A stretch of DNA of 64,000 nt from Ceratodon purpureus (GCA_014871385.1 CM026426.1:88472886-88536885); one strand, 5' to 3'; shown: positions 50,001-60,270, counted from the stretch's first letter. Program-made: numbers and translations. Notes: generated from the letters alone by a model not told the origin.

Positions 50001-50421
50001 GAAGAGGGCGTTGAGTGCTGAGCAAATCCAGAATCCTCTGAGGCCATTGGCGAATGCTGCACAAGTTGTCGACTTTCTACAAGAGAAGTACACTGAGCGG
50101 GTTCAGAGTTCCTACAGGCGGACAAAGATCAGCACGGCTCCACCCCTCTCCCGTGTATTTTGGCACATTTGAAAGAAGGAGGTCGTCCATAGTGACAGGA
50201 GCATCCGCTGCAACACTTTGCCAGGATCTAAATCTCTCTATTCCATCATGGGCTTCTCTGAATCTGACCCTACTCTTCTTAGGACACGTGCTTTATCTTG
50301 TTTCTGTATATCATGCGTTGATGGCGATTGGGCTAATTGCTTGAACTCGTCTCATGTGCAGGGCTGGAATGTTGCTAGGCTAGTTCCGGAGAGCGCTTCT
50401 TTAATACTTTATGTATTTTAA
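47025..50421 (+). pseudogene. DDE-type transposase, FAENY/HGKGEWDG family
   Basis: Transposase-like gene of a family widespread in animals and non-seed plants; I cannot name its superfamily. A possible first exon is 47025-47311 (MSKSRQQSLF). The main exon begins after ACCAG at about 47537 and ends at CAG|GTAAGA, 48349; the next starts at 48946 after GACAG, in phase 0. Motifs: LDAAVSLGVDGVSALS, then SPNKKDVVKHRVGR, then a Cys/His-rich block (NTCCCIYHVEM, CNCRCQVC), the catalytic part with HIDFAENYSF, VYSDGCSAQFK and FETAHGKGEWDG, and a C-terminal Cys-rich tail (LSCFCISCVDGDW). Interruptions: a one-base frameshift near 47990, TAA at 49240-49242, and TGA near 50170 with coding continuing to 50421. 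Convergent with the SET/RING gene on minus, about 350 bp away. Confidence 0.82.
48350..48945 (+). other. Intron of transposase, GTAC-rich island 2
   Basis: The 596-base intron has donor CAG|GTAAGACC and acceptor TTGACAG, and joins coding in phase 0. Its second half has about seven GTAC words and many ATACT words in 460 bases. Confidence 0.6.
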
Positions 50422-50780
50422 TGTAAATTGGAATGTATAATATGTACTTTGTAGTATTTGAATGGCTCCTTCTGATATTATAAGTACTCTTTGAATACTA
50501 TTTGTATTAATTTTTTAATTCACTGTGAGCATTTATTCTTTAAGTGGATTTGTATTTCAGAACTTCAGTCCTTTGTTAGACAAAAACGCAACTTCGATAG
50601 ATCTTTGCAGTCAATTACTGTAAGTACTTCAATGAAGCACTTAGTGTTTACAATTAATTAGTCGCAAGATTAATGTCACTTAGTATTTAGAAAAACTCTT
50701 TTACTCTGATCTACGAGATACGACAAAGGTACTACGCGAGTCCCTACATTAGGTACTCCCACACTTGCATGCAAAGGAAG
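50422..50780. repeat. GTAC-rich island 3, between convergent genes
   Basis: Space between the 3' ends of the transposase and the SET gene. Five GTAC words in about 360 bases, as AGTACT(T/C) or GGTACT. Confidence 0.5.
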
Positions 50781-53325
50781 GCAAATCAGAGTCTTTGTAG
50801 CTAAAGTCGCAGCCATAGTCCCAAGTTAACTCTTCATGAATCTATATGTCTCGATTTGTGAAGAATGCAACATGGTAAATGCTCTTGTCCCATTCGTCAA
50901 TCTGCACTGGAACTTCGATCAAGTTGGCATCTTCACACCTAAAGAAACACACAATTTCATTAGACATTATTAAACAAGTTCGAACAATTACAGTAATGCA
51001 TATCAGCCGGCTGGATTACAAACTTATGGTTTACAAATCTTGCCACGTTACCAAAGATTTGGGAATCCAAGCTGAGCGCAGAGTTGTCATCAAGTTTGGC
51101 TTCAGTGGCCCAATCAGCATCTAATTGCATTGCAAAAGATGGTCCAGGTGGGGCTACAAGATTTCTAAGAATCATCTCAGAATTTGTGAGAATCTCCCCA
51201 GCCAACTCAAAGAGAAACACACCTTTAGGAATGGGTCTACTCGCCCTCATCCTCCATCCAGTCTGGCCCGTATGGAAAATCTCTACTGGATACTTCATCC
51301 CCTGTTGAACAACACGATTACCACATTCATTGTGGCAGCCACACCTAACACTACATTCTCTAATGAACCTGCGTGATCGACGATTACCGCACAAGGCACT
51401 AAGCCTCCTCTCCACATAAATCACTGAGCCACCATGTGAATAGAGTTTTTTTTTCCTCTTACAACCAAGGGAGTTGTTGCCACCGTGGTGAAGGCACCGA
51501 TCCTTGAGAATGCCACCCTCCTTATAGGCTATCTCTCCACCTGACTCCTTTCCACATTCACAAGGCTGCAAAGATTTTAAACAATCCCGAGTCCCACAAT
51601 TACAACACTTCCCAAGCTTCAGAGAGAAAAGGCTCAAATTCAGAGAGGCCTTCCTATGAACCCTGCTGTTGGACATGTACCGGAATGGCGACATATATGC
51701 ATAGAGATTAGAGACTGGAATAAGAAGAGCCTCCATCCCCCTTGACAAATCTCCAAGATCAAACCAAGGCATAGCCTGGTACGGGTCCCTGTCCCAAAAA
51801 AAAGCCAAAAAACAGTCAAGGGGCAAGAAATTTACAATTACATAATAACGACAAGTTTTCCACCATAACTCTGAACAGACAGTACATACATACACCCGCA
51901 TGCACGACAAAGCTCAAAGCCGCACCAGAAATACAGAATTGAACAATAATAGAAAAGGGAGTGAATACCCCCGGCTCCTTTTTCAGCAGCCTCGTTGCAA
52001 GATAGGAGATACATCACAGTGGCTACATTCCGTAGCCACATACAGAATCTACTTTTTTACAGACTTCTTCCTCTTCTTTACCTGTGAAACCGCCTGTAGC
52101 TTCTCTTGCAACCTTGTCATAACTCTACCTAGTCCAGCCGGAGACTTTACCAGGGCTTGAGGACAATCACTGTCATCCTTAGAATCTTCCCCAACCTCTA
52201 CAACACCCTGCTGAAAACCCTGCCTCGCTGCCAAATCCGTGAGCTCTAAGAGAGTGGTGGTCTTTGCACTGTATAGATTCTTCATTGAAGTGGGAAACTC
52301 TTCTTCCTCCTTCTCTGGTTCCATCTTCTTCTTCCTCTTCTTTGATCCACTTGTGTTGCTCTTCTTCTGCATTACCCTCTCAGCATGCCCCACCTGTACA
52401 TCTTCCTCATCCTGTAGCTTGTCTTCCTCTTTCGTACGCGATTTCTGTTCTCCGACCTTGTCAACCTCCGGGCCTACCTCCTCCATGTTTGGCACATCTC
52501 TAATCTTCTTCTTCTCACCCTTAATCTTTTTCTTTGCAGGTGACTTCTCCGATGTCTTCGACACTGTCTTCTCTGGTGTTCTGAAGATCTCCTCCTCCAG
52601 TGCTTCTAGTATTAGCTCTCCGGCCCCAACAGTTCTTGTCACTTCAGTCTTCCTTGTATTGCGCCTCTCCAAACACTTGGAACCAGGAACCTCCACTGAT
52701 GCTGTCGTCTTCGACCGGTCCTCCTCTACAGCAATCGTCACCGTTGTTGGAGCTACAGTCTCTTCGATCGGAGCCACAACATGCTCATTTCCAGCAATCT
52801 TCACCCTCAGCGGCTCCTGTGGGCTTATAAACAGTGGGTCATAGGACTTTAGAGTAGGCATACTCCGACCATCCTCTTCTTCCTCGTCTTCCTCCTCTGA
52901 ATCTTCACGCTCCTTGGAATCCACAGATTTCTCACCTTTAGAGTCCTCTTCCTCCTCACCTGAGTCAGTAGTTCCAGAAGAGGACGGCAGCTTCAAATTT
53001 TGCGTTTCCCGTTCGTCATCGATGGATGACTCATCTTCACTGAGCAGATCAGGCTCAGTCCCTTTACCTCGCACCGCACCCTTCACCAAACATTCAAAGA
53101 CGACCTCATCCACCTATTGCAGCTTGTTTCTCTTAGTTTTCTTATTGTTAACCCTTCCCTTGCGGGTCACGTCCTTCACGGTGCGTTGCAAAGGGTTTAG
53201 CAACGCAGCAGGGGAGAGTCCAGGGCCACCCGCAAGATAGCTTGTTGCTTGGCTCGCGTCACCCTCAGTAAAATGGCCTGGTGAATACCTTGAAGTAGGG
53301 GGAGCGATTTTCTGATACGATAGGC
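50730..53325 (-). pseudogene. SUVR4-like SET-domain protein with acidic N-terminus
   Basis: Histone-lysine methyltransferase of the plant SUVR1/2/4 group by sequence. Exon 53113-52082 (acceptor AATAG, donor CAG|GTAAAG) codes a Glu/Ser/Lys-rich acidic region with basic patches. Exon 51788-51024 holds pre-SET cysteines (CNCGTRDC, CECG, FIRECSVRCGCHNECGNRVVQ) and SET (GWRMRASRPIPKGVFLFELAGEI, LDADW, SQIFGNVARFVNH). The next exon starts at 50938 and joins in phase to give NHKCEDANLIEVPVQI, then FFTNRDI. There TAG at 50844-50842 stops the frame before the ELTWDYG block that carries the catalytic Tyr; a second stop (near 50753) splits the post-SET CKCGST.CRD. An upstream exon at 53325 fits the phase of the RING-like exon ending 54203, so both may form one gene. 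The frame at the 51788 acceptor is off by one, another sign of decay or mis-set boundary. Confidence 0.75.
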
Positions 53326-53415
53326 CTGAAGTCTCACAGAAAATATCATTGTTAATTAATAATTCGAACCACATCTTAAAACAGACAGTACTTCTATGAC
53401 ATGACAACGTACAAC

Positions 53416-53435
53416 GGGGGGTGGGGGGGGGGGGG
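53416..53435. repeat. G tract, quadruplex-capable
   Basis: Six G, T, then thirteen G on the plus strand, in the long intron upstream of the SET-gene exons. On the transcribed (minus-sense) RNA this reads as C. Confidence 0.85.
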
Positions 53436-53439
53436 TGCA

Positions 53440-54165
53440 GACAATAGTACTAATAATACTAACAAGTCATACTGCATGCACCCAGGAACAATACCATAAG
53501 TACATATGCAAAAATAAGTCTTACCTCATAGTATACAATGCGTACAAAAGTAGAGTGTTTGTAACCCGAGTATAAGATGCACGTGGAGTACATGAAGAAA
53601 AGTACCTAAGCATTAGTCAACTTATATAACAAGTACTCTATTGTCCTCGTATGTACTTCCAATACATGAACCAGATATATCAATTACTCTAAAATACTCT
53701 TACACACTTCCAATACATTCAGCATAGTTAGTTCTAAGTACACTTAATGTACAAAACGACTTCTAATATCACATTGTATACTACGACTTCTGATGAGGTA
53801 GGGAGTCAATGTACAGTGAAATACATAACCTTTAACCTAGTCAGTATGTGGAGAACTATAACTGTACTAGAAGTATATTGCATTGAAATTACAGTGTCCA
53901 TTCAGCTCACACATTAGTACTCTAGACACTGTGAATACGTAACAGTGGCAGTGGACAACACAAATCACGTTGACGAATGTGCTTCTTAGTACTCTAGAGT
54001 AGCACGTACTTTACATGTAGTGCCAAACACCGTTTACAAACTATACAATCTACAAAAATGTATAGTTAGCACACCCTTAAACTACAAAACGAAGACCTAA
54101 CGTACTTACGGTATACTCTGATTCACTCATAAGAGGCTAAACCATATTTCTAGGTACTAACGAAT
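53440..54165. repeat. GTAC-rich island 4, intron
   Basis: I count about 16 GTAC words in roughly 730 bases, against about three expected; typical forms are AGTACTCTA and (A/T)GTACTTCC. It forms the intron between the RING-like exon ending 54203 and the exon starting 53325. No coding frame. Confidence 0.65.
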
Positions 54166-54202
54166 TAGCAGGAACATATAGATTCCAGACTTGAAAACTT
54201 AC

Positions 54203-56009
54203 CCGCATTTGGACAAGTTGCTTTTGCTCTCTCCATCCTCAGTTGCAAGGTTTTCCTTTGCTCCTCAGCACATCCAAGCATCTCGGCCCTCTGAAGCATC
54301 TCAGCACTAGGCTCTCCCCACCCAAAACTCTTATGCCAATCCGGATGTGATAAAATATCGCACCCCTTAGCAGTACATGTACCTCCATGCACAAAAACAA
54401 CCGATGCACAATAGGGATGATACAAGTGCATACAAGATGATACAATAATGTCACTGTTAGGAAACGGAAACTGACACAGAGAACAAGAAGAAATCTCCAG
54501 AAATCCGGATGGATCTAAACTCTGTGCATCCTTCTCCTCCGAGTAAGCCATGGGCCGTGGCCAAAATGACCCCAAGATCTTTCCATTCTGCAGCTCGAAC
54601 AACTCCGCCTTCAACGCCTTATACTGTAAACGATGCGCCTCAATTCCATGTGCCATGTTGGCCACAGCTGACTCTGCCGATTCCAAATCTGCCCTTAAAA
54701 CAAGAAGCCGAGTCTGCTCATCCGATAATTGCTCCATTATGAGCTCCATCTTGATTTTCTCCCGATCAACGTCACGTCCTTCATTGAGCATGGCATCGAT
54801 CTTCAACCCCTTCTCCACATTCTGGTGTTGGTAGCTCTCCAAGACACATTCCGACTGCTCCCCCTTTACCTTACACCTATCCCGCCTCTGAAGTGCCTCC
54901 TTCTCTCGCACTCTGCCCGCCTCCATCTCCACAGTCAGTATTGTTACCAACTCCTATACCTCCCTACCCCTCTCCTTCACTGATTCTGCGCATAAATTCA
55001 AGTGCATACAATGCAACAAACAAATACTTAGGTTAGAAAAATTGATAGATCAACAATATTTCTACAATGTCGACAGATCCATTTATCACACAATTATTTG
55101 AGCAGACTATTAGAAGCAGGAAAGGACGTATCAGCTCAAACGTAGAAGGGAAGGATTCAGCTTACCTTGAGTCCAACATCCTCCTCTCCGTGCATACTCT
55201 ATACCACCTTCGACATCGACCCCCGACCCCATGCCAGATTCGTAAAGACCTCCGCTTTCACCCAGCCTCGACTTCGTCCTCCCTTCCTCTCCAGTCCTAA
55301 CCCCTGAACTCCATGGTGGACTTTCCCCACGAATCCCTGGTTCCACCTTTATTTTCGCCCACTCTCTACCACGAACCTCTAGAGGTTTATCTCCCTCAAT
55401 GGTCTTCCTCAACGCCATCAACTTTTGGACAGATTGCTCGTACCGGTTCACCTGCCTCTTGTTAGTGTCAGCCCCAAAGGCACACCAATCCACCTTCCCT
55501 TTCCCCTCATCAAACTCAATCGCAACGCCCTCAGCGAAATGGATCTTCAGGTATGGAGGGATCTCACATGGTGGATGTTGGTAGAGAATCGGGTGAAGAT
55601 ATTGAATCCTCTTCACCACCCCCGCCTCTTTGCACCCTGCCCACGCGTAGCCTTGGCGTCCACCAACGCCATATGGCTCTCCAAACAACTCCTTCAGTAG
55701 AGCAGGAGACACCCTTCCTTTCCGGAAACGATGTGGGTTGTCTCCATCGCTCGCAAGGGTCGGGTACTCCCTCTTGAAATCCTCCCGTGTCAATGCTCGC
55801 GGTGGCGGCCGCAACCTCCCAATCTCCAAGTCCACCTGGTTGGTACGCTCTATCTTCAGTTTTATGGTCTTCTTCACCCCGGAACGACTTCGATTCACGC
55901 TCAGGTCCTCAAAGATATCATTGTCCTCCCCTGGCCCCCCTTGTGCACTCTGTCGCGACTTCCTCCCACTATGAGTGCTACCCGAACGCCGTCCAGCAGA
56001 CCCCTCCAT
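54203..56009 (-). CDS. Coiled-coil RING-H2-like protein, paralogue of left gene
   Basis: Second member of the accessory family. ATG at 56009 (MEGSAGRRSG). Exon 56009-55166 ends at CTCAAG|GTAAGC; exon 54953-54203 follows GGTATAG and ends at GCGG|GTAAGT. Exon 1 has a basic/Ser N-terminus and the conserved block HFAEGVA...KVDWCAFGADTNKR, matching EFARGVV...KVNWAAYAVAASSKR of the left gene. Exon 2 has a coiled coil (heptad-like Glu/Leu/Lys) and the finger CSLCQFPFPNSDIIVSSC, then MHLYHPYC, TCTAKGC and W-H-K-S-F-G-W-G-E-P. The spacing and residues match the left gene's finger. It is open without stops. The phase-1 donor at 54203 fits an exon at 53325 leading towards the SET domain. Substrate and cellular place are unknown; a ubiquitin-ligase-like role is inferred from the RING-H2 pattern. 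Confidence 0.68.
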
Positions 56010-56172
56010 CGTCTTCAATCACTCGTTGCACTCTGCCCTCAATCTCTCCCTCCTCTGAAGCCACCAATGTACCGCACCTGGACTAATCAACCCCTCTCAC
56101 CACCAACCAGTACCGGAGAACACGCTCCTCTCTCAGAATCCCTCCCCATCGCTACCACCCATTCGCCCCAAG

Positions 56173-56186
56173 ACCCTAAACCCTAA
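56173..56186. promoter_or_regulatory. Telo-box-like motif upstream of RING-like gene
   Basis: ACCCTAAACCCTAA lies about 165 bp upstream of the ATG at 56009 of the minus-strand gene. Telo-boxes are common in plant promoters of growth-linked genes. A two-unit motif can also arise by chance. Confidence 0.5.
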
Positions 56187-56349
56187 CTATCTGTAGAAAT
56201 TCCCCAAGCATCGACACACCCAAAACGTAGCTCATGCTCGTTCCCACGCCGTCACGCCAAGACTCCTCACCCAGTTCACCCTCACCGCAGCAACGACTCT
56301 CTATCAACTGGGTGTGACACCCTACACTCCCGAACAATGAGGAAGAAGA

Positions 56350-56550
56350 CGACCACCGGTGATCACCTGTTGGTGATGGTGAGGAAATGGTGATCACCGG
56401 TCATCACCAAACAGACCCGATGAGCAACCGGTTACCACCGGTTATGAGAACTGCCACCGGCAGTCACCAGTGCCTCACGGTCGCGAACCTTCGGTCACCG
56501 ATTACCACACGTTGATTTCTAGAACCTTATCCTCTGATTACCGGTCCAGT
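56350..56550. repeat. ACCGGT / GGTGATCACC palindrome cluster
   Basis: Within 200 bp the palindromes ACCGGT and GGTGATCACC, and parts of them, recur many times: CCACCGGTGATCACC at 56353, TGGTGATCACCGGTCATCACC at 56389, then AACCGGTTACCACCGGTTAT, GCCACCGGCAG, GGTCACCG and TTACCGGTCC. It stands upstream of the minus-strand gene starting at 56009, and may be a cluster of dimeric factor- or transposase-binding sites. Confidence 0.7.
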
Positions 56551-56644
56551 GAGTGGCAAATACGTAATTACATAAACCCCAAACTGTCAATATCTCCATC
56601 ATGTTCCGAAACCTTTAAATTGTCTTGTACCCAAGCTAACTAAG

Positions 56645-56755
56645 TTATTATAAATGGTGAATGGCGTTTTAAAGTGTGAATGATGAATGGTAAATGCTGA
56701 ATGGTATTATTAATGGTGAATGGTGAATAATAATATAAAGTGTGAATGGTGTTAA
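56645..56755. repeat. GAATGGTGAATGG minisatellite
   Basis: Irregular tandem copies of (A)ATGGTGAATGG(T) across about 100 bp, with AAAGTGTGAATG(G/A)TG occurring twice. Confidence 0.75.
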
Positions 56756-57164
56756 AATTATCTATAAGAATGCTATACAATCTTAAATTCCTTCTGGACT
56801 CATGTTAATATATTTCTATTATATTTCCATGTCTAAATCGCAATAATATAATATAATAGCATTAAAATTTCTAAAAAAAATTTTAAAGATTACATGAAAA
56901 ACATTCTCCCGATAAATTCGATACTATATTTGATTCACTATTACCCACTTAGAATACGTTTCAAATGATTTTATTTATGCGTGGTATTAAAAAAAATACA
57001 ATCTATAAATACTAATACTTATGTTATAGAATAATGATAATACTAAATATATACTTGCACCAAATATATTAAGATTTTTTATTCATCATGACCCACTTAG
57101 AATATACCTCCTCATAATAGTTTCGTAGGTTTTTAAATAGAAAAAGAACATAAGAGTATTCAAA

Positions 57165-57310
57165 AAAATTAAAAATAAGATGATAGAGTGGAAGAGTGGT
57201 GGAAAGTATTAAAATACAACGTTATAATGGGAGAGTAAAAAAAAAAGGAAGGAGGAGATTGAATGATGGAATAATGAAATAATAAAAATAAGAAGATCGT
57301 GTGGAAGAAA

Positions 57311-57361
<51 letters not shown>

Positions 57362-57600
57362 TGGGAGAATAATGGAGATAAAAAGAAGGGGAAAAGGGGG
57401 GGGGAAGGAAGGAGGAAGATTGAATGGAAGAATAATGACATAATAAAAAAATAAGAAGTTAGAGTGGAAGAGAAATAGAACAAATTTGAAAAAGAAGATA
57501 GGATGGGAGAGTAATGTCGAAAAAAAAGTATGGGCAGATTGAATGGAAGAATAATGAAACAATAAAAATGTATAAAGATAGATGAAGACAATTAATTCGA
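57165..57600. repeat. Purine-rich tandem repeat with A48 run
   Basis: Three diverged copies of a 120-160 bp unit, each containing AGATTGAATG(G/A)..AATAATGA(A/C)A(T/C)AATAAAAA, start near 57259, 57416 and 57535; a partial one precedes. The plus strand is almost pure purine and T, with an uninterrupted run of 48 A at 57312-57359. The Phe-rich frames on minus are low complexity. Confidence 0.8.
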
Positions 57601-57947
57601 TTAAATGAAGTTATACTAATTAAAACTTGGAACCATTTAAAATATATCTATATTATATATTCACACGTAATTACAAATAATGAATTAGAAGTGTATGTGA
57701 CTGGAATCAATATATATTTAGATCTACATTACTTATAGCAAACTTTATGAATGTTCTTTTAACCTTCTATGACTAGTAATGATCGTCAACACACGGTGAT
57801 TTTAAATGAATCACTTTGGAAATTGTGGTAATAATATCCATACAACGGTGAACAATGCCGGATATTGATTTTATTACATTTTGGAGCCCACTAGAACATA
57901 CTATTGTTTGAATTACATGCGTATTCACATAAAATTAAAATGAAGTA

Positions 57948-57997
57948 ATTTTATAAATACCCTTACTTTCTAATTTTATAAATACCCTTACTTTCTA
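57948..57997. repeat. Exact 25-bp tandem duplication
   Basis: Two identical adjacent copies of a 25-bp unit beginning ATTTTATAAATACCC. An exact duplication suggests it is recent. Confidence 0.9.
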
Positions 57998-59140
57998 ATT
58001 TTAATATCATATTCAATGGCATTTGGGTCGAATAGAATAAACAACTATCATTTGATTTACATGCATTACGATGAAACAAATCAATTTGAATAGCATTAAC
58101 ACATTCAATGTATATACAAGTATTACTGAATACTTCATTGGGTTAACAAATATTCCATACATTCCCCAAAACTCGTTTGACATGATTTCTCATCCATGCA
58201 ACATCCACATTAATATTATGCATTTTTCCCAAACCATAGCATATTGTCTTTTAAATATTTTAGATAGACAGATTTGGATGAGACTTAAAGCATTTCAAAT
58301 AAAAGTTCATTGGATTACATTCAGGCTTTGGATACCAATTAGGAAAATAAATCGCATAAGATTCGATGCTCCCATTCTTGGCCCTGTTCGAATACGTGTC
58401 ACGGCGTCAATGGCTGCCATGGTCTCGAAGTTAGGTAGCCTCACGAAAGGGGCGTGATACTCGGGTAGATCACTATTTAGTGTTTTTGTGCACCACGTGC
58501 GGCTGGGGGTTATTTGTTTGGGGGCTATTTACCTCCTAGGCATGAATTAAATGTCCCCTATAATTACTTTATTCTCAAACATGGCCTATTTTCTCACACC
58601 CTATCATTACTTATATTTCTGAAGTCACTGCAATTAATTGCTGTCTATTTTCCTTATAAGTAATAAACTTTAATTTTTTAGTACAGTTTGTGATCAAATT
58701 TAATGTTCTCTAGGACTGTGGAGGAATGCATGAGAAAGTTTTACATACACCAAAAACAGGGACTGATCTTAGAACAAGGAGTTGAACACATGTATCCATC
58801 CTCTAAACCTAGGAACTGAACTATAATTCATTGAAATGCAAACGGAGATTCTACTAATTGAAACTGAACACCCGTAGACCATTCTCCAGCAAAACTCAAA
58901 TATCATAAACTAAAACAGAAACGCAACCCATAGCATACAGAATTGAAGACACAAAAACACCAAACACATGCACCGCGATAGTAACAAGCACCCAGTTCAA
59001 CAGAACTAATTCAAGATGCAAGAATCACGCATGATCATTAAATGTGCCTGTAGTGCTGCATAAGGGATTCAGAAAAAAAAAGAAAAAAAGATGAGGGGGT
59101 GTCTCCGAGGACCCCGTGAGTGTGTTCAGGAACACAAAAA
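57998..59140. other. No gene recognised
   Basis: AT-rich. The open plus-strand frame 58071-58457 has Ile/Asn-rich, AT-driven composition and no motif; I do not regard it as a gene. Confidence 0.45.
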
Positions 59141-59325
59141 TCTACCTAGACGTTTCACAGGTTCGCGATGGAATCCAGGTGAAGACTAATCTGTACAAGT
59201 GTCCCGAACTGGACAGTCTATAAAATGGGAAAAAAAACGAGGGTCCTATGAGAATCAGGAGAAACCGTAGGGAACAATTGCAGCATGAAGGATTGCAACA
59301 AATGCACATGCTAAAAAAACCAGAA

Positions 59326-59907
59326 CTAAACACGCAGGAGTGGAGTTACCCATACTCCCACATTGGTCATCGCCAAATCACCCGTGCAGACAGAGTAATC
59401 CGTCGGCTTGCCGGATTGCAGGTGCGAGCACAGACACTGAAGATCGGAGAGGTTCAGGTCGGTGAGAGGGCTCGTCCGCAGATGCTCCGGGATGTGCCGA
59501 TGGAGAACCCACGACTTCGACAAGATCGCCAAGTACTTGTCGAATGTCCTCACAATCAGCACCCCTCGATGCGCAGAACGATGTGGAGGACGAGCTCTGA
59601 CCTCCGCTTGGGCGAGGCGAAATGCCGCGTACTCCGCGGTTGCAACAACGAAGTCTGCAGCCGTCCTGTTGAGGAGCAGCAAGCGTGGGAGAAGCATCAG
59701 TGTCGCTGCGCTTTCTTCGTCGGGATAATCCACGCACGCCCACGGCTGCAATCGGGGGAGGGAGCAACGCTCAAGCACCCATTCTCCGATCGTTGTCACG
59801 TCCATGTGGCTCGGTCGCAAGTCCTGCAGCTTCCGCGCTTTCGAGTTGCGCAACTGGGTGTTGGTGCAGGTTGCGGCGATCACCTCCTCCTTCGCTGTCT
59901 CCGCCAT
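59326..59907 (-). CDS. Hypothetical protein exon
   Basis: A 193-codon frame from ATG at 59907 (MAETAKEEVIAATC), GC-richer than its surroundings and with balanced composition (Ala/Leu/Arg-rich), unlike the AT-rich flanks. I do not recognise a domain. A possible donor (TATGG|GTAACT) near 59350 suggests it continues downstream. A telo-box cluster lies about 290 bp upstream on the same strand. A host gene is likely, but without family support it stays hypothetical. Confidence 0.45.
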   Translation of the reverse strand: MAETAKEEVIAATCTNTQLRNSKARKLQDLRPSHMDVTTIGEWVLERCSLPRLQPWACVDYPDEESAATLMLLPRLLLLNRTAADFVVATAEYAAFRLAQAEVRARPPHRSAHRGVLIVRTFDKYLAILSKSWVLHRHIPEHLRTSPLTDLNLSDLQCLCSHLQSGKPTDYSVCTGDLAMTNVGVWVTPLLRV

Positions 59908-60193
59908 GGTGAGCGTCTCCTCTGGAGATGTCTGCCGATCACAAAGCTCAGCAGCGAAGCGAAGATCAGGTTCAACATAATTGATGGTGCAAACAAAGAC
60001 GTAATGGGGAGATCAGGAGGAATTAAAAACACAAGGAGGAGGGCTACGCGAATCAACAAATCCGCACCTTGGCTTCGCGTTGTGCAGGGCTGGCGAGAGA
60101 CTGGAGAGATGATGGTGGAGAATTTCGCACGGAGCAACGTCGCTTCTCCAGCACGCACTCATAACATGCAATGCTGCAGCCGCCAGACTCATG

Positions 60194-60270
60194 AGGTTTA
60201 GGGGTTTAGGGGGGGTCCTAAATAAAACAGGGGAGGTTTAGGGATAATAGCGCATAGTGAGGGTTTAAGG
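60194..60270. promoter_or_regulatory. Telo-box cluster (AAACCCCTAAACC)
   Basis: The plus strand reads GGTTTAGGGGTTTAGGG at 60196, then GGTTTAGGG near 60227 and GGGTTTAAGGG near 60262; on the minus strand these are AAACCC(C)TAAACC, plant telo-box-like motifs, upstream of the ATG at 59907. A short degenerate interstitial telomeric repeat is the alternative. Confidence 0.55.

Noticed and set aside
52239-52844. Ser/Phe-rich plus-strand frame
   Set aside because: Antisense of the acidic exon 53113-52082.
57169-57591. Phe-rich minus-strand frames
   Set aside because: Translation of a purine-rich tandem repeat and a 48-A run; low complexity only.
59248-60201. 317-codon plus-strand frame
   Set aside because: Largely antisense to the minus-strand frame 59326-59907, which has a real ATG and better composition; the plus frame is Arg-rich without motif.
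60194-60270. Telomere or interstitial telomeric array
   Set aside because: Only three to four degenerate units; too short for a telomere array and better explained as telo-boxes.
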